A DNA stretch of 64,000 nt from Desulfitibacter alkalitolerans DSM 16504 (lineage in GTDB: Bacteria > Bacillota > DSM-16504 > Desulfitibacterales > Desulfitibacteraceae): positions 1 to 64,000 of the forward strand of contig NZ_KK211101.1 of NCBI RefSeq assembly GCF_000620305.1, given 5' to 3'. Shown piece by piece: positions 52,510 to 59,861 of the stretch. The notes beneath the pieces were generated by a model that was not told the DNA's origin, made no database searches, and saw nothing but the letters and a program-made list of their open reading frames with translations. Made by a program: the position numbers and the translations under genes. How positions within the stretch are numbered: position 1 is the first letter of the stretch; each line of letters begins with the position of its first letter.

Positions 52510-53922
52510 TTGAGAATTGCTTTGATTTCATGCACCAGCAGAAAAAAAGCATATAAATGCCCAGCAAGAGACTTATATTCAGAAAGCCCGCGGTTTCGGT
52601 TGGCATATGCTTTGGCAAAGCTTGTTGCAGATAAAATATTTATTCTTTCCGCAAAATATGGCTTAGTGCCGGAGGATATGATTATTGAACCTTATAACGA
52701 AACCTTAAAAGATAAAAGTGCCCAGGAACGGCGAGCATGGGGAGACATGGTGCTAAACGAATTACGAAAAGTTTCCGACTTAGAACGCGATGAGTTTATT
52801 GTTTTGGCCGGCGAAGTTTATCAAGAAAATCTGCTGCCCCATTTGGTTCATTTTTGGCTTCCTCTCAAAGGCAAGAGGCAAGGAGAATGGATTCCGGAGT
52901 TAGAGAGACTGATTACGCTTGAAAGAGAATCAGATAAAGTGATAGTTCTTCATATGCTTTTTAATGGTCTGCCGCGATTGGATTGGACAATGATAGACCG
53001 ACTTCCCTATCAAAATGGCATATACATCATGTTTGAAAAGGGCGAAAGCTACCATGGCATGGATAGAATAGTTCGCATAGGTACCCACCGGGGTCAAGAC
53101 CGTTTGTTGAAAAGGTTGAGAGACCATTTTGTGAAAGAGGATGCTGATGGCAGTATTTTCCGTAAAAACATCGGTCGTGCTTTTTTGAAAATGACTTCGG
53201 ATCCATATTTACAAGTGTGGGAAATTGATATGCATAATTCTGAAAATGAAAGAAACTATGGACACTTAATAAATGAAGAGCTTGAAACTGAACTTGAGGC
53301 AAAAATTAGCCGATATTTAAGGGACAACATCACCTTTGTCTGTTTTCCGGTTGATGAAGAAGCTGAGCGGTTGAGGTTAGAAGAAGGTATTATTGCATCA
53401 CTTAACAGGCATCCATCATTTGGCCCGAGCAGCAATTGGCTTGGTTTGAATAGCCCTATGTCGGAGATTGCAAGCAGCGGCCTTTGGAATAGACAGGGTT
53501 TGCAGGGACAACCTTTATCTGATGAAGAATTAGAGCTGGTTAAGTGGCTTGCTAGATTTGGAAACGATAGTTACAGAAACAATACGGGGCGTAGAACACG
53601 TGTACAAAAAGCAGAGGATAGTGTCAGGGTGGCTGTTGAAGCTACGGGTTCACAAGGGAAAACAGCTGATGATGTAAGGCAGTACATAGAAAAATTGTTG
53701 CAGGAAGCAAAGATGATAGGCGAAGACTATATTGATTTGGTTTCAGGGGATATTCATAAGCAGATGGGCATGAAAAACAGGATGCCGCAGATATGCAGGA
53801 TTATGTACGAGAAAATGATGCCTGGCGATGAAGTTTTACATACTACTCCCAGCGGTAAAAGTTCGACTATAAAAATCAGGTATGACCTCAGAAATAGGCA
53901 AGGCAAAGAAATAGTGAAATAA
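52510..53922 (+). CDS. Two-domain protein: DUF6884-like plus GIY-YIG nuclease
   Basis: A 470-residue protein. Residues 1-130 match the DUF6884/YaaA-like pattern (IALISCTSRKKAYKCPARDLY, LSAKYGLVPEDMIIEPYN, VLAGEVYQ). Residues 160-300 hold a GIY-YIG nuclease pattern (GIYIMFEKG, then VRIGTHRG and LKRLRDHF). A C-terminal helical region follows. The same pairing occurs in defence neighbourhoods, to my recollection. It starts with TTG, supported by AGGAGTGA. The DUF6884 part may process modified bases or nucleotides, but this is uncertain. Confidence 0.65.
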   Translation: MRIALISCTSRKKAYKCPARDLYSESPRFRLAYALAKLVADKIFILSAKYGLVPEDMIIEPYNETLKDKSAQERRAWGDMVLNELRKVSDLERDEFIVLAGEVYQENLLPHLVHFWLPLKGKRQGEWIPELERLITLERESDKVIVLHMLFNGLPRLDWTMIDRLPYQNGIYIMFEKGESYHGMDRIVRIGTHRGQDRLLKRLRDHFVKEDADGSIFRKNIGRAFLKMTSDPYLQVWEIDMHNSENERNYGHLINEELETELEAKISRYLRDNITFVCFPVDEEAERLRLEEGIIASLNRHPSFGPSSNWLGLNSPMSEIASSGLWNRQGLQGQPLSDEELELVKWLARFGNDSYRNNTGRRTRVQKAEDSVRVAVEATGSQGKTADDVRQYIEKLLQEAKMIGEDYIDLVSGDIHKQMGMKNRMPQICRIMYEKMMPGDEVLHTTPSGKSSTIKIRYDLRNRQGKEIVK

Positions 53923-53956
53923 TAATGCCTGCTATATATCAAAGAGGTGCGGAAAA

Positions 53957-54529
53957 GTGGCTGTTAATTATAAAAAATGCCCTAAATGCGGGTCTAAGAA
54001 TTCGGTTAAAATTGTATATGGCATGCCAAGTTTTAAGCTTTTTCAGGAAGCCCAGGCCGGAAAAGTAAAATTGGGCGGCTGTTGCATTATAGAGGGCAGT
54101 CCTGAATACTACTGCAAGGATTGTAACAATGAGTGGAACCGGGAGCAGGCGCTTGACATCGCATACGGCCAGATCAAAGGGCTTAAAGCATCAGTGGGTG
54201 GTTACTTCGGTGGTTATTATCGTGTAACTATTGATTTGACAAATCTTAAAACTACATGGCTGTTCAACGAGGGCGGTTCTGAAGAAACCAGTACAAGATC
54301 CATTCGAACAAAAACAGCAGAAGAATTCATTAAATGTTTAAAAGAGATTGATTTGTTAAACTGGAAAGCAAAATACGTAGAACCCGGAGTCTGTGACGGG
54401 ACCCAATGGGGCATTGAAATAATTACTGACGGGAGAACCATCAGAAAATATGGTAACAATAAGTTTCCGGAAGAATGGAAGCAATTCTGCAAGATGATTA
54501 AAAGAATAACGGGAAAGGAATTTAGGTAA
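53957..54529 (+). CDS. Zinc-ribbon protein, unknown
   Basis: A 190-residue protein with an N-terminal zinc ribbon (CPKCGSK, then YYCKDCNNEW) and an alpha/beta C-terminal domain (VTIDLTNLKTTWLFNEGG, QWGIEIITDGRTIRKYG). The GTG start has AAAGAGGTG upstream. No enzyme motif is visible. It lies at the end of the block of accessory genes downstream of BREX and may belong to it. Confidence 0.55.
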   Translation: MAVNYKKCPKCGSKNSVKIVYGMPSFKLFQEAQAGKVKLGGCCIIEGSPEYYCKDCNNEWNREQALDIAYGQIKGLKASVGGYFGGYYRVTIDLTNLKTTWLFNEGGSEETSTRSIRTKTAEEFIKCLKEIDLLNWKAKYVEPGVCDGTQWGIEIITDGRTIRKYGNNKFPEEWKQFCKMIKRITGKEFR

Positions 54530-54534
54530 AACGG

Positions 54535-54663
54535 ATGAAAGCCTATCAAATAAAAATGGAATTGATTGATTCCGAACCGCTAATATGGAGAAGGGTAGTT
54601 ATCCCGGCGGATGTTACCTTCAAACGACTGCATGATGATGAAATGATTTTTTACTGTGCTTAA
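54535..54663 (+). pseudogene. Truncated pRiA4b ORF-3-like gene
   Basis: 42 codons starting YQIKMELIDSEPLIWRRV, the typical N-terminus of the plasmid pRiA4b ORF-3 family (normally about 170-200 residues). The similarity ends after FKRLHD and the frame stops at 54663. It is a 5' fragment left by a deletion. The terminator of the opposite-strand gene follows. Confidence 0.65.
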
Positions 54664-54711
54664 AATTTAGAAATAAGGGATTTAAACTGAATATTAAAAA
54701 CAAAGCAAAAA

Positions 54712-54749
54712 CACCCCGCACATCTTTAAAACATATGATGTCCGGGGTG
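54712..54749 (-). terminator. Terminator of the ImmA/XRE operon
   Basis: CACCCCG plus ACATC (54712-54724) pair with GATGT plus CGGGGTG (54737-54749) with one symmetrical mismatch. On the minus strand this is followed by a T run (AAAAAC on the plus strand). It begins at the immA stop. Confidence 0.75.
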
Positions 54750-55259
54750 CTACTTTTTCAGGAAATCTCCGGTAGCATTTAATGGAGCTTCAAGCCTGTA
54801 GCCCCTGTTTTTCAATATCTGAAATTTGAAATCCATTAATTCTGGTGGTACATATAGTTCCCTTGCTGCCCTGAAAAAATTCATTTCCGCGTCATTTATC
54901 AGTTTAATAACCTCATCATCAGGCAAGAGGATTTCAGCAGCGAAAACATTTGCTTCCCTTTCCGGCTTTGATGACATATCATAGCTGATAAGCTCCTGGG
55001 CCTGGGGATTCATTTTGGCCAAGTGTCTGTGGAAGCGGTCATGGCCAATTTCGTGAGCGCATACCAATCGTCTGGCAGGACTGTCCAAATCATTGTTAAT
55101 GCAAATATATCGGCTCCGCCTTGTGTATATGTAAATCCCTTTAAGCTTGCCGAGCGGCCTGTAGAGAACATTAATATTAAGACAATCGGCAATCTCAAAG
55201 GGGTTTCGAGTTTTATGCTTTTGGATCAACCTCTCGGCTTCTCTCAAAATAAATTCCAT
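54750..55259 (-). CDS. immA: ImmA/IrrE-type metallopeptidase
   Basis: A 169-residue protein with the zinc motif HEIGH in CAHEIGHDRFH and a downstream glutamate in EREANVFAAEILLP. Such peptidases cut the partner repressor ImmR and so switch on ICE excision in ICEBs1-like elements. The ATG at 55259 has GGGGTG at six bases. A longer frame reaches back into the repressor gene. It lies 16 bases downstream of the XRE gene, in the same operon. Confidence 0.8.
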   Translation of the reverse strand: MEFILREAERLIQKHKTRNPFEIADCLNINVLYRPLGKLKGIYIYTRRSRYICINNDLDSPARRLVCAHEIGHDRFHRHLAKMNPQAQELISYDMSSKPEREANVFAAEILLPDDEVIKLINDAEMNFFRAARELYVPPELMDFKFQILKNRGYRLEAPLNATGDFLKK

Positions 55260-55275
55260 ACTTTTCACCCCGCAG

Positions 55276-55725
55276 CTAATCAGTTGGTGTATTTTTGCTG
55301 CCTTTATTTTTACGTACACCATACTTTTTGGCTTTTTTCTTTGAGTCGAAGTATATTTCGGTTAATACCTCAAAAAGCGCATCTTTATCTTCTTCTGATA
55401 ATTCTCCTCCGGCAAATAAACATTTTGTAGTTTCAATGAATTTTTTTGCTTCGCTTTTTCCTCTCAACTTATCTTCTGCTTTAGCTTCCTCAAGAAATAT
55501 TTCTTCCTTGGTCATTGCAATGCTTTCGCTATCATCTGTCAGGAAATCTGAAGATACGTTAAAGAAACCGGCGATTTTATCAATAAGTCCTGCCTCCCGT
55601 GGAAAACGCTGTCCGTTTTCATAATAAACCAAAGCCCGCCTTGTAATCCCGAGCTGCTCTGCAAAATCCTTCTGGGAAATGCCTGCCCTTTTGCGTAATA
55701 ATCTAATTTTTTCGCCAAACTGCAT
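55276..55725 (-). CDS. XRE-family repressor (ImmR-like)
   Basis: A 149-residue protein with a Cro/CI helix-turn-helix (QKDFAEQLGITRRALVYYENGQRFP) near the N-terminus and an acidic helical C-terminal half. ATG 55725 has GGAGGTGT eight bases upstream and is preferred over the start 14 codons earlier. Paired with the ImmA-like peptidase it forms the usual ICE/prophage switch. Two 30-base repeats upstream are its likely operators. Confidence 0.8.
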   Translation of the reverse strand: MQFGEKIRLLRKRAGISQKDFAEQLGITRRALVYYENGQRFPREAGLIDKIAGFFNVSSDFLTDDSESIAMTKEEIFLEEAKAEDKLRGKSEAKKFIETTKCLFAGGELSEEDKDALFEVLTEIYFDSKKKAKKYGVRKNKGSKNTPTD

Positions 55726-55759
55726 TTGATAAAACACCTCCGGTAATATTTTGACCATA

Positions 55760-55836
55760 TTGTTCACTAATTATTCATAAAGAGAACAAAATCATTGACA
55801 AAAATATTGTTCACATATTATAATACAAGAGAACAA
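55760..55836 (+). promoter_or_regulatory. Divergent control region with two operator repeats and a strong rightward promoter
   Basis: Two 30-base elements, 55760-55789 and 55807-55836, both start TTGTTCAC and end GAGAACAA, so each is an inverted repeat TTGTTC...GAACAA. Overlapping the second is TTGACA (55795-55800) with TATAAT (55819-55824) at 18 bases, pointing right. Binding of the XRE repressor would block this promoter and its own. The rightward transcript starts with a 19-codon frame (55842-55901) that looks truncated. Confidence 0.75.
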
Positions 55837-56038
55837 AAAATATGTCAATAATTGAAGATATTCGAAAAGTAGCTGGTAAATTTGGCAAGAGGCAAATGTG
55901 AGCCAAAAAGAGGCATTAAAGCAATAATTAGACAGTTGCTCCTTGAAAACCGCATATAGTTACGAGAAGATAACCGGAAAAAAGGCATGGCAAACAAGCC
56001 TCGATGAAGGCTATTTCAAAAAGTGCTGTTGAAGAAAT

Positions 56039-57532
56039 CTATACTGCTTGTTGTTCCAGCGATCCAACAAAGCTGAAGCCGATATGTTTAACCCAAGCAT
56101 CCAGGTGAATATTAACAACAGCAAAGGCAGCAAGCGCAGTCCTCATCATAGCGCTTCTGGAGTCATATTCTTCAATGGCATAATCCTCAAACATACGCTT
56201 GTAGGAACGCTCGACGGAGGTTCTGGTCTTGAACTTTACTTTAAAGGCCTCGGAATCCCGCGGCACAGGAGTAAACAATCTCGGATCGAAGTCCGGTTTA
56301 ATGTAAACCGTATTTCCGTATTTGCTATCCGAGCATTTACACTCTTTGGGTGGCTCCAGTCCTTGGACTGCAAACCAGCAGCGGTATTTGAGCCTGTAGG
56401 GTTCACAGAGTCCCCAGTATACCAAGGGGATGCCGCCATGACATATGGGACGCCCATGGTCATCGAAGCAAAGGATATCCGGATGAGGGTAATGAAACTT
56501 TGCCTTCGTCCTGGAATCAAGGGAAATGAAAGGGATCATGCCATAATGCTTGAGGAGTTCATAGATGGGATAATTGTCCATGGCACCATCGGCAATGAAG
56601 TTTTTAAAACGCATATTGGGGTAAAGCCTTCGGATATCATCCAAGGCGAAAACTGCGGAAATACTGTCATGGCGGCTTGCCTGAACCATCTTGATGTATA
56701 TGGGCAGGTCGTAAGGACTGTCGGAAGCAGTGACATTAAAGAGGGTGTTCCCAAAGAACCACTGTTCCCTGTAACTGTCCCAGCCCCATTTAGCGTCCGG
56801 GTCAGAGAAGCGTCTTGGGCACTGGCAGTTGTAGATACCCTTTGAGCGGCAATCGCACACTTTTACCCCATAGTGATTTGCGCCGGAATAGAAGGGAGAG
56901 CCGTCAAAAGCAACGGAGAAATCATCTTTATTGCCCAAAATGCCCATCTGGTGTGAAGTATCCACGACGCAACGGGCAATTAGTTTTTGGAGGATGGCTT
57001 CCGGGCAGAAATTTCTGAGTTTGCTGCGGATAGCTTTATCAACCAATTTCTTGACAGTACCGGAGCGCTTGGGAGGGAGCTTTTCGCCGGCCTTCAATCT
57101 TGACTTTGGCTTGCTAGTAAAGCGTTTGACTTTCAGCTTTCGTTTCAGGTGCAGCTTACGGTCGGCCATCCAAAGACGTACAAGGAAGTCGTAATAGGAG
57201 GCCGGTGCAGGGGCAGAACCCTCAAACCCGCAAATATCAAAAAGCAGAGGGTCGGATGCTACCTTATGAGCCCATTTTGTGATAGAATATTCCTGTTGGT
57301 CAAGCATCAATACGAGTGATCGTATAATAGCCTGCTGATTTTTGGCGGGACGGCCTAAATCAGGGTACAAAGGCTTGATCACAGGAAGCAGGTTATCCAG
57401 GTTGAGTAGATAGAGCTTTGAAATGCTCTTATCCAGTGCAACCAGCCTGCTTCTTTGCGTTTCGCAATGCAGAAGCATTTTCAAACGAAGCCTTTTCTGG
57501 TAATCGGAATGAAGTGTCCAATCTCGTAACAT
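56039..57532 (-). CDS. DDE-type insertion sequence transposase (IS1182/IS4-like)
   Basis: A 497-residue transposase with acidic residues in VAFDGSPFYSG, NFIADGAMDNYPIY and TSVERSYKRMFED, the expected D-D-E order of an RNase H-fold transposase, and an N-terminal helical domain (DLGRPAKNQQAIIRSLVLML). A zinc-like cysteine group (VCDCRSKGIYNCQC) interrupts the middle. ATG 57532 follows GGAGGT at seven bases and is preferred to longer starts. I could not fix the terminal repeats. The insertion separates the rightward promoter at 55795 from its original target genes. Confidence 0.75.
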   Translation of the reverse strand: MLRDWTLHSDYQKRLRLKMLLHCETQRSRLVALDKSISKLYLLNLDNLLPVIKPLYPDLGRPAKNQQAIIRSLVLMLDQQEYSITKWAHKVASDPLLFDICGFEGSAPAPASYYDFLVRLWMADRKLHLKRKLKVKRFTSKPKSRLKAGEKLPPKRSGTVKKLVDKAIRSKLRNFCPEAILQKLIARCVVDTSHQMGILGNKDDFSVAFDGSPFYSGANHYGVKVCDCRSKGIYNCQCPRRFSDPDAKWGWDSYREQWFFGNTLFNVTASDSPYDLPIYIKMVQASRHDSISAVFALDDIRRLYPNMRFKNFIADGAMDNYPIYELLKHYGMIPFISLDSRTKAKFHYPHPDILCFDDHGRPICHGGIPLVYWGLCEPYRLKYRCWFAVQGLEPPKECKCSDSKYGNTVYIKPDFDPRLFTPVPRDSEAFKVKFKTRTSVERSYKRMFEDYAIEEYDSRSAMMRTALAAFAVVNIHLDAWVKHIGFSFVGSLEQQAV

Positions 57533-57780
57533 AAATAAAACCTCCATAACAGAAGATATGGCAATAATTACCATCCACTTCCATTTTGGGGGCGATGCGG
57601 AAAAGTCAAGGTAGAATGATACCATAAATGTATTGATATGTAAATTTTAACTGGAAAATTTTATACCAGTTACAGGAAAAACTTTGAGGGGAAACAGAAA
57701 TGTTGAACCTTAAAATATATTAAATCAAAGCTCTCTGACTTTTCGAGAGTGTACATAATTTTGAACAGAGGTGAAAACAG

Positions 57781-58326
57781 ATGAGTACTGAAAAAATGGC
57801 GTTAGTTGTGTTGAAACGAGGATTAGCTTCCATGCGCATTGATGAAGAGAGGGTATATCATAAAACAAAATTGTTGCTGAAAATATACCGGGATGTGGTT
57901 TGGTGTATTGAAGACAGGGTATGCGAGATTGAAGCAGAGTATTATGCCATGGGAGGCAATCGTCTGGCTGAAGCCTTGGATTACCTGGATGATTATGACC
58001 CCAATATTAATAAGAAAGACCTTGAAGAAAAGCTGTGCTCATTATTGAAAAGCAAGTGGCTTATTGAAATTGTGGACAAGGCATTGTTAAAAATAAAGAA
58101 TTATCCTGATTATGGGGACTTGTATTTTAATATCCTTTACAAGCAGTACATTGTAAAATACAGGTATTCGGAAAAGGAAATTATCGAATCTCTCAATTGT
58201 GAGAGGACAACCTTTTATAAAAGAAAAAAAGAAGCTATAAATTTAATGGGCATTGCCATATGGGGATATGTGATACCTGCTCTAAGGGATATATGGCAAA
58301 CGGAATGTGAACTAAATACGAACTGA
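57781..58326 (+). CDS. Phage-type activator/sigma-like regulator (DUF1492/ArpU-like)
   Basis: A 181-residue helical protein with a C-terminal helix-turn-helix (RYSEKEIIESLNCERTTFYKRKKEAI) like that in RinA/ArpU-type late activators and sigma region 4. ACAGAGGTGAA precedes the ATG. It is followed by another regulator at 58648. Such genes often precede recombinase modules in clostridial mobile elements. The family name is approximate. Confidence 0.6.
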   Translation: MSTEKMALVVLKRGLASMRIDEERVYHKTKLLLKIYRDVVWCIEDRVCEIEAEYYAMGGNRLAEALDYLDDYDPNINKKDLEEKLCSLLKSKWLIEIVDKALLKIKNYPDYGDLYFNILYKQYIVKYRYSEKEIIESLNCERTTFYKRKKEAINLMGIAIWGYVIPALRDIWQTECELNTN

Positions 58327-58492
58327 TAAAGGACAAAATACCTACATAACAAGTACTGAATACGAACTGCCCGGGTGTTACGATAATTATGATGGGTAGT
58401 TGCATACTTTAAAGCCATTGATTTCAGGCTTATACAGCCATGAATCGAGGGCTTTTTTTAATGCCCTGAAACCCATCCCCAAATTGCACATA

Positions 58493-58540
58493 GGCAGCAA
58501 AAAAGGCCGCACGAAAAATCGTGCGGCCTTTTTTGCTGCC
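58493..58540. terminator. Perfect 22-base inverted repeat, bidirectional terminator
   Basis: Arms 58493-58514 and 58519-58540 are perfect over 22 bases with a four-base A loop. They contain GGCCGCACGA/TCGTGCGGCC and flanking A6/T6 tracts. It can terminate transcription in both directions. The perfect length is unusual for a simple terminator. The rest of the 58327-58647 gap holds no gene. Confidence 0.7.
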
Positions 58541-58599
58541 GGAAAGGGGACATCCGTGAAGCGTTTGTTTTGGTACTACATCCGGTATCCTTGATTTTC

Positions 58600-58636
58600 T
58601 CTGTTTTGCTAAGGCCCGCAAACAAAGCAAAACGGA
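58600..58636 (+). promoter_or_regulatory. Hairpin overlapping the ribosome binding site of the sigma-like gene
   Basis: TCTGTTTTGCT (58600-58610) pairs with AGCAAAACGGA (58626-58636), with one U-G pair. The second arm includes the first bases of the CGGAGGG ribosome binding site of the gene at 58648, so the hairpin could limit its translation. Confidence 0.4.
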
Positions 58637-58647
58637 GGGAAGGAAAG

Positions 58648-59052
58648 ATGAAAGAATACAAAATAAGAGTGAAAAATGAAATTGTTACTGTAAGCAAGGA
58701 AATATATACCACCTATTACAAGATGAGAAGACGTGAAAGGTACATAGAGGAAACCAGCATAAAGAACAATCTTTCTTATGACCAGCTAGTCGAGCTGGAC
58801 TATCCTATCGAGCAAAAAATGTGTGATCCACAACTTCTTGTTGAAGACGTTATTATTGAAAAAATCATGCTTGAGAAATTAATGCTGGCGCTTGAAGAAT
58901 TGACAGAGTATGAGCGGTTAATAATTAACGAACTGTTCTTTAATGGCAAAAGAGAAAGAGAGCTGGCAGATTCAATGAAGCTGCCAAGAACAACTTTGCA
59001 GTCTCGCAAAAACAGCATTATCAGCAAACTTAAAAAAATCATTGAAAAATAA
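58648..59052 (+). CDS. Sigma-70-like regulator of mobile element type
   Basis: A 134-residue protein. The N-terminus resembles sigma region 2 remnants (KEIYTTYYKMRRRERYIEE). The C-terminus is a region-4-like helix-turn-helix (LTEYERLIINELFFNGKRERELADSMKLPRTTLQSRK). It is close in layout to small sigma-like proteins of Tn916-type and clostridial elements. GGAGGGAAGG precedes the ATG. A terminator follows at 59068. Confidence 0.7.
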   Translation: MKEYKIRVKNEIVTVSKEIYTTYYKMRRRERYIEETSIKNNLSYDQLVELDYPIEQKMCDPQLLVEDVIIEKIMLEKLMLALEELTEYERLIINELFFNGKRERELADSMKLPRTTLQSRKNSIISKLKKIIEK

Positions 59053-59067
59053 AAATTTGTTTCGTCC

Positions 59068-59110
59068 ACCCCTTCATTTTTTCGGCTTAAAAAGTGAAGG
59101 GGTATTTTTT
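59068..59110 (+). terminator. Terminator after the sigma-like gene
   Basis: ACCCCTTCA (59068-59076) pairs with TGAAGGGGT (59095-59103), extended by inner T/A pairing, and is followed by six T. It stands just before the boxA-like motif at 59119. Confidence 0.75.
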
Positions 59111-59118
59111 ATCCCTTA

Positions 59119-59580
59119 TTGCTCTTTGAAAAATTGCCGGCAAAGGCTCGCTTGTAAGCCTTAAAGCCGTCCATATCCAACAGCTCAAATACGTTAGCTG
59201 TTCAGCCGCTGAAACGGGAAGCGACATTGGTAAACACGCCAAGACAGCCTGCGGGCATTTTTTGCTCGTCAAAACGATGGCATCAAAGGCTATGAGCGAT
59301 AAATGTTTGACCATAAAACAATCTGTGGTGGATTGTTTCGCCAGGACCTGAACAGTCAACAATGATACTCCTGCATAGTTGAGGTTGAGTCCCAGAGTGC
59401 AGCCCGGAGGTTCTCGGGGAGGTGGAATTCCTGTGATGCCTGCTGACCACAGGCAGTTTGAGCTGTTGCCCCGGTGCTTGGGAAGCAGTGGCAAATAGAG
59501 CACAGGATGAAGATAGAGAACAAGCGTAACCGCTTTGATATCAGAAACTATGCAGCGGAACTCAAATCCGCTGCATCCTT
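59119..59580 (+). ncRNA. Candidate large structured RNA headed by a boxA-like motif
   Basis: About 460 bases without a credible gene. It opens with TTGCTCTTTGAAAA (59119-59132), like the boxA antitermination site of Firmicute rRNA leaders. Clear hairpins follow: AGGCT/AGCCT, AACAGCT/AGCTGTT, CGCT/AGCG, TTGG/CCAA, TGCCTG/CAGGCA, and near the 3' end a perfect ten-pair ATGCAGCGGA/TCCGCTGCAT with a seven-base loop. The strand is inferred from boxA. The opposite-strand ORF here lacks coding character. It could be a known ornate class (for example a HEARO/omega-like or ROOL-like RNA) that I cannot confirm. Confidence 0.55.
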
Positions 59581-59616
59581 GTGGTATTAAAGCAAAATGT
59601 AAAGGGGGAAAAAACC

Positions 59617-59778
59617 ATGTCACAGACTCAAATAACCAACGAAATCAAGTATAAAATAGCGCTTTCGCTGCTGAACAGCATGCTTGAAAAAGGGCTTATT
59701 ACTCTTTCTGAATTGAAAGAAATTGACAGATTAAATCGGAATTCATTCACTCCATCCCTGGCGGAGGTATATGTGTAA
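59617..59778 (+). CDS. Small SHOCT-like protein
   Basis: A 53-residue protein (MSQTQITNEIKYKIALSLLN, then GLITLSELKEIDRLNRNSF), with the short helix pattern of SHOCT-type domains that often accompany serine recombinases in clostridial elements. AAAGGGGG precedes the ATG. It lies 83 bases before the first recombinase. Confidence 0.6.
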   Translation: MSQTQITNEIKYKIALSLLNSMLEKGLITLSELKEIDRLNRNSFTPSLAEVYV

Positions 59779-59861
59779 AAACACTTGATATGGCTGGATT
59801 TGTGTGGTACTGTGTGTTGCTGATAAAGCATCATGTACTGAAAAGTGAAAGGAGGAAGCGT

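Noticed and set aside
56048-56845. 265-residue plus-strand ORF opposite the DDE transposase
   Set aside because: It is the complement of conserved transposase codons, with no motif of its own.
59087-59623. 178-residue ORF on the minus strand over the structured region
   Set aside because: No motif, no convincing ribosome binding site, and it lies across many inverted repeats. RNA structure explains the composition better.
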